Source: Hanleya hanleyi
Lineage: Eukaryota > Mollusca > Polyplacophora > Lepidopleurida > Hanleyidae
Direction of reading: 5' to 3'
Length of the DNA: 64,000 bases
Assembly (NCBI GenBank): GCA_036873755.1
Contig: JAVTVY010018892.1
Span: 1-64,000, forward strand
Numbering within the stretch: the stretch's first letter is position 1; each line of letters starts with the position of its first letter. Made by a program: the position numbers and the translations under genes. This document shows positions 33,715 through 42,279 of the stretch, in pieces. The notes under the pieces were generated by a model that did no database searches, had not been told where the DNA came from, and saw only the letters and a list, made by a program, of their open reading frames with translations.

Positions 33715-34185
33715 ATGACGGAGCATATAATACTGGCGTATCTCAGCTTGACCCCCGAGGTTTTCCTGCACGTGTATGCGGATACGGTCGATATCATGGA
33801 GGAGGTGGGAGACATCTGTGATGCGGACCCTACACAACCGTGCCCGGCTCACATTCGTCTGTCCCGGGAGGGCTGCACCAAATTCAAACGGGTGTTGCCT
33901 GGTGAACTGGACGGCGACCTCATCCACTTGTGTCACGGTGTGTACATCCGACGCGGCCCTTTCTTTGCTCAATTGGCTCGGCTAGATGGAGGTACAGTGC
34001 ATTTTACCCTTCACCCTGATCTATGGTCTGCATTGGAAGATGCCGTGGTAGATGTGGATCAAGTGCTTATCAAGCGGTCATCAGACGAGTTGGACTGGTC
34101 ATTTACCATGGACACTGTGGAAGCCAACGAAGAAAATCAGAAAGAAACTCCGGCCCAAGATATACCCGTTATAAATAAACGATAG
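33715..34185 (+). CDS. Novel PC4-like paralogue (156 aa)
   Basis: Third member of the family. The first half has IRLSREGCTKFKRVL, where the usual tryptophan is replaced by C54; the second half has FTLHPDLWSALEDAV with W104. GELDGDLIHLCHGVYIRRGPFF joins the halves, as in the sister genes. The C-terminal tail (about 120-156) is acidic and ends PVINKR. The next gene's TATA box overlaps the last codons of this gene, showing how compact the block is. Confidence 0.8.
   Translation: MTEHIILAYLSLTPEVFLHVYADTVDIMEEVGDICDADPTQPCPAHIRLSREGCTKFKRVLPGELDGDLIHLCHGVYIRRGPFFAQLARLDGGTVHFTLHPDLWSALEDAVVDVDQVLIKRSSDELDWSFTMDTVEANEENQKETPAQDIPVINKR
34170..34176 (+). promoter_or_regulatory. TATA box inside the preceding gene's end
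   Basis: TATAAAT overlaps the last codons of the 33715-34185 gene and lies 43 bp before the integrase ATG. Confidence 0.6.
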
Positions 34186-34212
34186 AGCCAGGGTCCATCA
34201 TCATTTGTCACC

Positions 34213-35286
34213 ATGAAGCGCTGGGAGAAGGTGTTGGATAACTTATACTACAGTCCCGACAGTCCGGCGGCCTATAGTGCATTGTCGGCTCTCTATCGAG
34301 CGGCCAAACCCCAGGGGATACAACGTGCCCAAGTCCGAGATTGGTTAAGAAAACAAGACACCTATACCTTACATCGATCTGTCCGTCGCCATTTTCTACG
34401 GAACCGGGTCATCGTGGGAGGAATAGATGCCCAGTGGCAAGCGGATTTGGTCGATATGAGCGCCTTTGCCAAACACAACGATGGGAATCGGTATATCTTG
34501 ACGTGCATCGATATCCTATCCAAGTATGCGTGGGTGGTACCCATCCGGACGAAAACGGGGGCCAATCTCATAGCGGCGTTCAAAGACATCTTCAAGACCG
34601 GGCGCAAACCTTTGTATTTGCAAACCGACGAAGGCACGGAATTCCTCAACATACCGTTCCAAGCCTTTCTCAAGAAACAGAAGGTGTTTTTCTTCCATAC
34701 GTATATCGAGACCAAGGCTTCCGTGGTGGAAAGGTTCAACAGGACATTAAAAGGCCGCATGTATAAATATTTCATCTATAAGAATACAAGGCGGTACATC
34801 GATGTTCTCCCGAAACTGGTGAGGGGTTACAATAGAGCCTATCACCGGAGTATAAAGAGAGCCCCCATTACCGTGACCCAACATAATGAAGCCCAAGTCC
34901 GGCGTGTCTTGTACCCCAGGCCATCGCAGCGAACCACGAAGGCGATGTACAAGGTCGGGGACCCTGTACGGATCAGTAAAGTCAAGGGCAAGTTCGAGAA
35001 AAGTTACTTGCCCAACTGGAGCGATGAGCACTTCCTGATTAAACGGCGCCTACCCCAACAACAGCGAGTCTATGAACTGGAAGATGTTCACGGGGAACCG
35101 TTGCTAGGGACGTTTTACGAGACGGAATTACAGCCTGTCATAAAAACACAGCAAGACTACTACACGGTGGAGCAGATTTTGAAAACGGAACGTCGACGTG
35201 GCAAACTGTTTCATTTCGTCAAATGGCAAGGCTGGCCCAGTTCCTTCAATTCCTGGGTCGCTGCCAACCAGGTGAAACGACTATAA
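34213..35286 (+). CDS. Polinton-type DDE integrase with C-terminal chromodomain (357 aa)
   Basis: Retrovirus-like integrase that would insert the element into host DNA. The catalytic core runs from about residue 70 to 215. The acidic triad is visible as D78 in WQADLVDM, D139 in QTDEGTEF and E173 in VVERFNRTLK, a DD-x33-E spacing. The N-terminal part (1-65) is a helical region with a conserved RxxVRDWL-type segment. A C-terminal chromodomain (about 315-357, YYTVEQILK...FHFVKWQGWPSSFNSW) could direct insertion to methylated histone. Length and domain order fit Polinton integrases. The gene is intact in this copy even though others are broken. Six-bp TSDs around related elements in the window are what this enzyme class makes. 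Confidence 0.95.
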   Translation: MKRWEKVLDNLYYSPDSPAAYSALSALYRAAKPQGIQRAQVRDWLRKQDTYTLHRSVRRHFLRNRVIVGGIDAQWQADLVDMSAFAKHNDGNRYILTCIDILSKYAWVVPIRTKTGANLIAAFKDIFKTGRKPLYLQTDEGTEFLNIPFQAFLKKQKVFFFHTYIETKASVVERFNRTLKGRMYKYFIYKNTRRYIDVLPKLVRGYNRAYHRSIKRAPITVTQHNEAQVRRVLYPRPSQRTTKAMYKVGDPVRISKVKGKFEKSYLPNWSDEHFLIKRRLPQQQRVYELEDVHGEPLLGTFYETELQPVIKTQQDYYTVEQILKTERRRGKLFHFVKWQGWPSSFNSWVAANQVKRL

Positions 35287-35288
35287 AG
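35282..35288 (+). promoter_or_regulatory. TATA box overlapping the integrase stop codon
   Basis: TATAAAG; the TAA stop of the integrase lies within it. It is 55 bp before the ATG at 35337. Confidence 0.65.
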
Positions 35289-35336
35289 CCAGACACCACT
35301 ACCGTCATCCTTCATTCCACGTCCGACCACAGTGCT

Positions 35337-35927
35337 ATGGACAAACAGCAGCTGGCTCTGAACACAGCGTCTCCCAAAACGCGCAAAGCGCAAGTGGGCT
35401 TTGTGGTGATAGTGCTAACCCTGCTGAGTGTGTTGTACGGAGGTGTGTTTTACGACGTAGCCTATGTCAGCACGTTACTTAACCAATTGAGAACACCAGC
35501 CACCAGTGAAACCGGTCTACAGAGAGTACCAGTCAACCCCGTATCGAGCCCAGTCACCACCACCACACCCCGTGTACAAGCCACAAAGAGCTCCACACCA
35601 AGCTCAACATCTACACCAAGTACACCCACTACGTCTGAAAACCCACCTGATTTCATCCCTCACAGTGAACAGACAACGACGACCGACGTTGTACCCACCC
35701 CCATCATCATCACTCGCAGTGTACAGACAACGACGACCGACGTTGTACCCACAACCACTCCAGTTCACTCGTACGAAATTTACAAGAGCGGGTCACCACG
35801 ACAACGGATACACCTCGAACCATGGACCCTCGGTGGCAGCATCCCTTCACGTGTCTCATCGCAGGACCGACGGGCTCCGGCAAAACGCACTTCGTCCGGA
35901 AGCTCCTTCAACACGCCGACAGCATGA
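35337..35927 (+). CDS. Single-pass membrane protein with mucin-like domain (196 aa)
   Basis: Unrecognised. After a 22-residue hydrophilic start comes one transmembrane stretch (about 23-43, GFVVIVLTLLSVLYGGVFYDV). The remaining ~150 residues are rich in Thr, Ser and Pro, with a repeated QTTTTDVVPTP block, as expected for a heavily O-glycosylated ectodomain; type II topology is suggested by a Lys/Arg-rich N-terminal side. The 3' end overlaps the packaging ATPase start by about 100 bp in another frame, so the last 35 residues may be constrained by that gene. It could be a virion or cell-surface glycoprotein, but no fusion or receptor-binding domain is visible. Confidence 0.65.
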   Translation: MDKQQLALNTASPKTRKAQVGFVVIVLTLLSVLYGGVFYDVAYVSTLLNQLRTPATSETGLQRVPVNPVSSPVTTTTPRVQATKSSTPSSTSTPSTPTTSENPPDFIPHSEQTTTTDVVPTPIIITRSVQTTTTDVVPTTTPVHSYEIYKSGSPRQRIHLEPWTLGGSIPSRVSSQDRRAPAKRTSSGSSFNTPTA

Positions 35928-36428
35928 TCACCCCACCCATTGCCCGAGTCGTGTGGTGTTATGGAGAATGGCAGGCAGCGTATGCAGCAATGCCCCACAT
36001 CACGTTCGTGGAAGGCCTACCCAACCTGGTCGATTTGGAACCCGACACCTTGGTGGTTCTGGATGATCTCATGGCGGAGACGGATGCGCGGGTCACCCAA
36101 CTCTTTACCAAAGGCAGCCACCATCGACGGCTCAGCATCATCTACATTGTGCAGAATCTCTTCAGTAAAAACAAAGAACATCGGAACATCAGCTTAAATG
36201 CCCACTACCTGGTGGTCTTCAAAAACCCGAGATACCACTCAACTGCTGCACCTGGCGAGACAGATATATCCCGGCCGCACACCGTTTGCGTTGGAAGCCT
36301 TTAAAGATGCCACAACCCCTCAGCACGGGTATATGCTCTTCGACCTCAAGCAAGCCACCCCCGACCACCTTCGACTACGGACCGGCATCTTTCCCGGAGA
36401 GACCCACCACGTGTACTTGCAAAAATAA
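35822..36428 (+). pseudogene. Packaging ATPase (FtsK/HerA, A32-like), frameshifted
   Basis: Genome-packaging ATPase that would pump element DNA into capsids. Walker A is GPTGSGKT (residues 15-22), Walker B LVVLDD (77-82), and a downstream YIVQN segment matches the sensor region of the family. The frame starting at 35822 stops at 36304, but homology to the ATPase at 54208 continues in the +1 frame from about 36232 to the stop at 36428 (LARQIYPGRTPFALEAFKDA onwards). One extra base in the CCC run near 36227-36229 explains this; a programmed +1 shift is less likely but not excluded. AATAAAA signals follow near 36487. Confidence 0.85.
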
Positions 36429-36581
36429 TGTAAACACACCCACAGTGGCGCCCCCAGCTGGAGTGTGTGTGTTTGATGATGGAGATAATAAAAAGAATGA
36501 ATACCACAGCAGGGTTGACTTTGTCTCTGTTCTCTGAGTAGATAAAAAGAGCAGAGTTGTGGGTTCTGGCATTAGTTGTAC

Positions 36582-36925
36582 ATGATGTCTGCGCGAGTAC
36601 GGAAGCACGCTCCCACGCTCCGTGTATTGAAGACGGCCCCACCCGAGTTGGTCCGAACCATTGTACGCGGTGCGGACCCTGCCCTTGTACGCTGTCTGTG
36701 CGAGATCGGGTACAACCTGTTAAAAGGCAACGTACCACTGACTCCGGCTCAGAAGACCAAGTTGGCCAAGCATAAGACAGGTCTCCGAACCCTAGTCCAT
36801 AAGCGGGTCCCACAAACACAAAAGAAAAGGTGTTACAGAAAGGCGGCTTTCTCGGGGCCATCTTAGCACCGTTGGCCGCTTCCGTGTTGGGTCCAGTATT
36901 GGGTGGACTCTTCGGCCGACAATGA
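36582..36925 (+). pseudogene. Small basic Polinton protein (pX-like), frameshifted
   Basis: A short conserved protein of Polinton-type elements. Residues about 20-75 carry the recognisable LLKGNVPLTPAQKTKLAKHK segment, then a basic stretch. A glycine/hydrophobic C-terminus (GGFLGAILAPL...LGPVLGGLFG) is readable only in another frame from about 36827 to the TGA at 36923-36925. The shift is -1 and lies in the AAAGAAAAGG run at 36821-36830, so either one base was lost or the ribosome slips there. The stop overlaps the next ATG (ATGA). In adenovirus-related systems proteins of this type are membrane-active or core proteins; the role here is inferred. Confidence 0.75.
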
Positions 36926-37758
36926 ACCACACGAAAAAAATGGTCCTCGTCGAACCACGGTTCCTTCAAAACCTCCAATCGCCCTACCCTGTCCCACCTA
37001 CGGTGAAGACCATAAACACCCTCGATGGAGAGATGCAACAGATCTTACAGAGACCGGGGTTAAGCGACAGTGAGAAAGTACAACGGTACAATGAGACGCT
37101 TCAACGGTACATGACGTTCATGGACCAATACAAAACCCTCTCTACCCCACCACCACCACCACCACCACGTGACACACCGCCGACCTCAGCACCGCTCCAA
37201 CAGCCGCCATTACCAGGGGTACCACCCACAGCCCCACAGTGGGTGGAAGACGAAGTGCTGAAGAGTGTACCTGCATCGTTCAAGAAACAAGCTGGCCTGG
37301 TATTACAACGGATGAAACAGAATCCTAACATGACTTGGAATGATAAAGGCGAACTCCTGGTACAGAATCAGGTGGTCCCCGGGACCCACATGACGGATTT
37401 AGTGAATGACCTAATGCGTAAACGCAGATCGCACACGGATCCTCGAGGATGGGAGGTCTTCGCTCAAGGCTTGAAAGACATGCATGTACCACAGGAATTG
37501 GTGGGGAACCCCCACCGCTGGGCCTTTATGCAGCGAACCCAGCAATCGCCGAGTGGCCCACTACCTTCTTGGGAATCCGAATGGGAACCGGAGTCACCCC
37601 CCAAAACTCCACCACCACAACGGGCACCTTCTTTTCAAACCTTTAAAAAACCACCCTTGATCAGGACACCCCACATCTCCAGAGCCGTGACACGTAGCAA
37701 GTCAACGCGACGAACACGACGCCGGACACAACCACCCAAGGCCTGGAACACCTATTAA
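36922..37758 (+). CDS. Conserved Polinton structural-block protein (278 aa)
   Basis: This family occurs next to the capsid genes in animal Polintons; its exact role is not known to me. The N-terminal part (1-75) is helical (MVLVEPRFLQNLQ, LDGEMQQILQ, EKVQRYNETLQRYM). A proline-rich linker of about 40 residues contains PTAP, which could be coincidence. The conserved middle (about 115-205) has VPASFKKQAGLVLQRMKQNP, WNDKGELLVQNQVVPGTHMTDLVNDLMRKR and a VPQELVGN block. The C-terminus is basic and Ser/Pro-rich (SKSTRRTRRRTQPP) and may bind DNA. Intact in this copy. Confidence 0.8.
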   Translation: MNHTKKMVLVEPRFLQNLQSPYPVPPTVKTINTLDGEMQQILQRPGLSDSEKVQRYNETLQRYMTFMDQYKTLSTPPPPPPPRDTPPTSAPLQQPPLPGVPPTAPQWVEDEVLKSVPASFKKQAGLVLQRMKQNPNMTWNDKGELLVQNQVVPGTHMTDLVNDLMRKRRSHTDPRGWEVFAQGLKDMHVPQELVGNPHRWAFMQRTQQSPSGPLPSWESEWEPESPPKTPPPQRAPSFQTFKKPPLIRTPHISRAVTRSKSTRRTRRRTQPPKAWNTY

Positions 37759-37791
37759 AACCAACAGCAGCAGCAGGACAGCTCAGTCGCC

Positions 37792-38580
37792 ATGTTTTAC
37801 CTCACCCTACCCAGTAACAGTTCGCTGGATGTGTTTCCTGACAACACCGTGGCCAAGTACGTGACCCAGTTACCGCAACCGTTGCATTTACCTGGACGAT
37901 GGGAATGTGGCTTCGTGGATATCCAATACCCTTACTCGTGGTACAACGTGCGAGCCAATGAAGTGTGGTACGAGGTGACCTACGAAGGAAAAGACACCCG
38001 ACTCACCCTCCCCGAAGGCCAATACGATACTCCCAAGGACTTCATGGGTGGGCTGTCAAGACTGTTGCATTATAAGGCTCTACGGGAGGTCACGAATACT
38101 TCAAAACCCAGCAAAGCCTATCCCTTCAAGAATCACGTGAACTTCGATTACAACGCACACAACGACAAGGCAGAGCTTATCGTCACCGCCAACGCGAGTG
38201 TCGTACTGAGTCCTATCCTACAGCAAATGCTGGGTTTCGATCTACGGACGTTCGCTGGTCCCACCGCCCACCAAGGCGAGATCCCGATGGATATGAAGTC
38301 GGGTATGTACGGACTCTACGTCTACTCGGACGTGGTGGACAACCACATCGTGGGCGATATCAACACACCTCCGTTACGGGTGGTGCCCATTAAAAAGTTG
38401 TATGGAGATCAAGTCACCCACAGTTTCACCCACATGCTCTACCTGCCCGTACGACAAACACACATCAACACGATCACGGTGGATATAAGAGATGACACGG
38501 GACGACCGGTGGCATTCGAACGCGGGAAAGTGGTGGTGACACTTCATTTTCGACAAGCACGTGCTCCCCACTTTGTATAA
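37792..38580 (+). CDS. Minor capsid (penton-type) protein (262 aa)
   Basis: Predicted single jelly-roll vertex protein. Its place between the 278-residue protein and the major capsid, its length and its all-beta, aromatic-rich composition (MFYLTLPSNSSLDVFPDNT, WECGFVDIQYPYSWYNV, GLYVYSDVVDNHIVGD, LYLPVRQTHINTITVDIRDD) agree with the Polinton minor capsid family. The start at 37792 is the first ATG after a TATTAAAA at 37753-37760. The stop codon overlaps the next ATG by one base (TAATG). The frame is intact. Confidence 0.85.
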   Translation: MFYLTLPSNSSLDVFPDNTVAKYVTQLPQPLHLPGRWECGFVDIQYPYSWYNVRANEVWYEVTYEGKDTRLTLPEGQYDTPKDFMGGLSRLLHYKALREVTNTSKPSKAYPFKNHVNFDYNAHNDKAELIVTANASVVLSPILQQMLGFDLRTFAGPTAHQGEIPMDMKSGMYGLYVYSDVVDNHIVGDINTPPLRVVPIKKLYGDQVTHSFTHMLYLPVRQTHINTITVDIRDDTGRPVAFERGKVVVTLHFRQARAPHFV

Positions 38581-38982
38581 TGAAGGTGCCTTACGAGTGC
38601 GATGCACGCAGCTATATGGACTATTATGCCCAACAGGCCGGGGGTGGCTTTCCGGTTTTAGTGGTGCACGCATGCAACGTGGACATGGACTGGGGAACAT
38701 ACTCGGGAGCATCGTCAAAACGTTCCTGCCCTTGGTGACGCGTGGGGTGAAAGCAATCGGCAAACAAGCGGTACGCAGTGGACTGCAAGTGGCCGGTGAT
38801 GTCTTGGGGGTACGGCACCCAAAGAAGCCTTGAAACGGCGGGCCAAAGAAGCGGGAGGCGTCTTGGTGGCCAAAGCACAACGCACCGTAGGGAATAAAAG
38901 AGCTGCCCCACCGAGACCACGCACCAGTCGACGACCGACCCAGCGACGACGCACATCGAAGACCCGGGATATCTTTTCTTAA
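38580..38982 (+). pseudogene. pVI-like small virion protein, two frameshifts
   Basis: The gene starts at the ATG that overlaps the minor-capsid stop and begins MKVPYECDARSYMDYYAQQAG. Homology then moves to another frame near 38657 (a T seems lost from the TTTT run) giving GARMQRGHGLGNILGSIVK, and moves again near 38804-38808 (a G lost from a G-run) giving a basic C-terminus RPRTSRRPTQRRR ending at 38982. The layout is a short hydrophilic N-terminus, GHGLG plus amphipathic helices, then a basic tail. Position just before the capsid gene matches a conserved small Polinton protein often compared with adenovirus pVI. Two homopolymer losses make it inactive or point to sequence errors. Confidence 0.75.
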
Positions 38983-38984
38983 AC

Positions 38985-39281
38985 ATGTCCTTGATCCACG
39001 CCGAGTCCTGCCCCTCCACCAACAGTGAATTTGATTTGTGGACCGTGCCGCCCACACAGACCAGTGCCGAACAAGGATTATGGGTGGAGCATCTCCCGCT
39101 GTCCAGCATCAACGCAACAGGGCCCATCGAGTTCACCATCAGTAATGCGGATACGACCTATGTGGATTTAGCCCATACCTACTTGTATGTGAAAGCCAAG
39201 ATCGTCAGTGGAGATGGCACCAGAATCGCCGACCAAGCAACGGTGGGCCCGACGAATCTCTGGCTGCACTCGATGTTTCAA
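38985..39281 (+). pseudogene. Major capsid protein gene, 5' exon-like part before insertion
   Basis: First 99 codons of the double jelly-roll major capsid protein. It contains the typical start (SEFDLWTVPPTQTS, IEFTISNADTTYVDL, TYLYVKAKI). The reading is cut after codon 99 by the 841-bp element at 39282-40122 and would run into a stop at 39308. The gene follows the previous stop by two bases. Confidence 0.9.
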
Positions 39282-40122
39282 CCACAGGCATTTGATAAGG
39301 GTCAGTAATGGATGGGTTGTCATCAGTCACCAATTTGTCTTTGTAATGATTAAAATGATATGTATGTGTAGTGTACTCGCCCTTCTCATGCTGTTATATA
39401 TACCCCATATACTAGTAACATGGAGTCAGTATGGATGGATGATCTCTGGCCCATAGTTAGTTATTCGTTAATAAATGAATCACAATCGACCTTTGTGTCG
39501 GTGTAGTAACAAATAAAACTTTATATGCTCACTATTGTCATAATGTTAATATATACTCCATTCTTCTAACACGGAGTGAAGGTAAATCACTCGCCATCTT
39601 GTTCGAAATTCTCTTAACAACGTTTTCCGAAACGTAACAAGTACGAGTCGTTTGATTGGTCAATGCACTGGTTGCTACGGTCATCACAAATTCCATGGAA
39701 TGCGGAAATCTTGACTTCAGAGAGACGGCATTTCACTGATCAGAGAGCTGACAGAGACAGCGATATTGGCCTATCAAATGCCGTGTATCTCCTCATGTTC
39801 GGTTAACGTTGTTAAGAAAATTGTTTCAACCATATTTATCGAGTTACATGAAATACATCTTTTTGTTGCAGTAAATAATTAAAATCAATGCAGCAGGTAT
39901 GTTCAACAAACATCATTTATTGGATAAAAGGTATGTGCAAAGTATGAACTGTGACTTTTCCCTTGGAAATTTCTATCTAAATTCGGGTTGTAATGGACAG
40001 TGCGGTACATTGTCTGCGACCTTAGTTGGCGGGGTCCATATATGTAGATACATAACTACCACGGATAATTAGGATATTACTGAGATACCCATCTTATACT
40101 GACCCTTATCAAATGCCTGTGG
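39282..40122. mobile_element. 841-bp inverted-repeat element inside the capsid gene
   Basis: The ends are perfect 26-bp inverted repeats (CCACAGGCATTTGATAAGGG then TCAGTA, and its complement), extended by imperfect pairing (GATGGGT). TTTCAA is duplicated on both sides (39276-39281 and 40123-40128). The element has no reading frame of note and is AT-rich, with an internal patch sharing CATTTGATAGGCC. It is a MITE-like non-autonomous transposon. Both flanks keep the same capsid reading phase, so precise loss would not shift the frame. It lacks the AGTAGTA ends of the host element. Confidence 0.9.
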
Positions 40123-40128
40123 TTTCAA

Positions 40129-41145
40129 CAGGTGGATATATTTCTCAGCGACAAACTCATCAGTGACTCGACCAACACGTACCCCTATCGAGCCTACAAC
40201 GAGACGCTGTTGTCGCATGGGCGAGAGGCTAAAAAATCTCAACTGACAGCCGCTTTATTCTACCAGGACAAAGCCGAGCACATGGGCGCAGAGAACGACA
40301 ATACGGGATATAGCAAACGGAAGGCTTTGACCGCGAACGGCGTCTCGGTGGATATGATCGGTCGACTGCACGCAGACATGTTCATGCAAGACCGATACCT
40401 CTTGAACAAGATCCCCATCAAAATCCGACTGATACGGGCGCCTCCGACCTTCGCCTTGATGGCCACTAACGTAGAGGCGCATGCAGCTGACTATAAGATT
40501 GTCATCGAAGACGCAGTCCTGTATGTGCGAAAAGTGAAACCGAATCCAGCCGTTCAATTGGGACACATGAAAGCCTTGGAAACAAAACCAGCCCAGTACC
40601 CTATCCGACGTGTACAAACCAAAGTGTTCTCTGTGTCTGCTGGAAATATGAGCGCCAACAAAGAAAACCTGTTCCTGGGGGAACTACCCAAGCGATTGAT
40701 CCTGGCCTGTGTGGAAAATACCAGTTTCAGTGGAGCCTACCCAGAGAATCCGTTTGATTTTAAACATTTCGGCATTAATTTTGTGGCCCTGCATGTGGAT
40801 GGACAACAGGTGCCAGGCACGGCCTTAACACCGAACTTTGGGCGCGCGAATTTCATTCGAGCCTATCAGAGCCTGTTTACAGCCACCGGTCAAATCAACA
40901 AGGACGAAGGGAATTTCATCAGTCGGGAGGACTACGGGAACGGATACACGTTGTTCTGTTTCGATTTGACCCCCACCTTAGAGAACGACCATCAGCTGGC
41001 CCTGGCCAAGCAAGGCAATTTACGGTTGGAAATCCACTTTCTACGAGCCCTCCGGAGCACCGTCAATGTGATCTGCTACGCCGAGTTTGACAACATCATT
41101 CAAGTGGACAAGGCGCGCAACGTGCTGTGTGACTTCTCCACCTAA
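40129..41145 (+). pseudogene. Major capsid protein gene, 3' part after insertion
   Basis: Remaining 338 codons of the major capsid protein. It begins at VDIFLSDKLIS and includes the conserved RIHADMF-like segment (GRLHADMFMQDRYLLNKIPIKIRL), LVRRVK-like positions (VLYVRKVKPNP), and the C-terminal HVDGQQVPG and FDLTP region typical of Polinton hexon-like proteins. Total length without the insert would be about 437 residues, usual for this family. No other break is seen, so the insertion appears to be the only lesion in this gene. Confidence 0.9.
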
Positions 41146-41146
41146 C

Positions 41147-41620
41147 ATGGATACAGACCAGATAACCACCGTGCTGGAGAATGACCCAGGGACACGTATG
41201 GTTTTTCAAGTGGTGTTCGCCCGAGATGTGTTCCCATTAGACCGTGTGTATCCTGCTGCTTACGTTCTCAACACGGACCCGATGGATCGGCCCGGTGAAC
41301 ATTGGGTGGGCGTGTACTTGACAGAACAGCAGGGCGAATACTTTGACCCGTACGGCCTGCCACCCCTCCATCCCGATTTAACAGACTTCATGGATCAAGG
41401 CACAGAGACGTGGTGTTGGAGCAGTCAAACGTTGCAAAGCCTGACCAGTAGCGTGTGCGGACAATATTGCTTGTTTTACCTGTACCATCGATGCCGGGGA
41501 AGACCCTTATCTACCATCGTACAGATGTTTGACGAGTACCCCAAGGCCGAGGACCGCGATGTACTCGTATATGACTGGGCCGCCCATCATTTCAATGTAC
41601 AAGCCCCGTTCTGGGCTTAA
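41147..41620 (+). CDS. Adenain-like maturation cysteine protease (157 aa)
   Basis: Predicted virion maturation protease of the adenovirus/Polinton family, which cleaves structural precursors during assembly. The catalytic triad is readable as H52 (GEHW), D67 (YFDPYG) and C104 (SSVCGQYCLF), with Q97 seven residues before the cysteine as oxyanion-hole residue. The ATG at 41147 lies one base after the capsid stop. Intact. Its last nine codons (FNVQAPFWA and stop) are repeated as a tandem array just downstream, and a broken copy lies at 14025-14419. Confidence 0.92.
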   Translation: MDTDQITTVLENDPGTRMVFQVVFARDVFPLDRVYPAAYVLNTDPMDRPGEHWVGVYLTEQQGEYFDPYGLPPLHPDLTDFMDQGTETWCWSSQTLQSLTSSVCGQYCLFYLYHRCRGRPLSTIVQMFDEYPKAEDRDVLVYDWAAHHFNVQAPFWA

Positions 41621-41765
41621 GTTCTTTCAATGTACACAAGCCCGCTGTTCTGGGCTTAAGTTTACAAGCCCCCTGTTCTGGGCTTCAGTTCTTTCAATGT
41701 ACAAGCCCCCTGTTCTGGGCTTCAGTTCTTTCAATGTACAAGCCCATTGTTCTGGGATTCAGTTT
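41588..41765 (+). repeat. Tandem repeat made from the protease gene's 3' end
   Basis: Five units of about 28-44 bp (TTCAATGTACAAGCCC, CTGTTCTGGGCTTAAG). The first unit is the true end of the gene; the others are downstream copies in the presumed 3' untranslated region. AATAAA signals follow at about 41801 and 41826. Confidence 0.85.
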
Positions 41766-42279
41766 TCACGTGGTTGTTCTCACGTTGTTGTTGTTACTGA
41801 ATAAAAAACAAAATGAGATCTCACCAATAAAAAACCCTGTCTTGTGTGTTTTATTCATAATGCATCAATGCCCAATGTGGAGATTCCGTCAAACTGAAAT
41901 CAGTGGTGTAGGATGGGGCCAAAATGTAACCCATCAATGTTAGAATGCAAGCGCACTATAGTAAAATAGAGAGCCAATGAAATCAGCCCACAGACCAAGT
42001 ACGTGTTTTGGTCTAGGTTTGGAGCGGGCATTTCATTGAGGTGCGGGTAAAGGAAGACGGTGAGTGAAGACTCGTCCAACACGTATAGATTAAGTTTATT
42101 ACTATAAGTTATATGAGCATAATACATGAAACTGGCTTTGAACACCGTATTAGCCAATCAGTGGCCTAGAATGGAGCCAAAGGTAACCCATCCATGTCCA
42201 GAAAACATTACCCGGGTGTACAAGAACCCGGATGTAGGCGCGGACGTAGGCGAAAGCACACCGTGAATACCCCAATTCG

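Noticed and set aside
36346..37038. 230-codon minus-strand frame
   Set aside because: It lies antisense to the ATPase end and two small Polinton genes whose plus-strand frames have family support.
38374..39139. Minus-strand frames of 171-227 codons
   Set aside because: Shadows of the minor capsid, pVI-like and major capsid genes on the plus strand.
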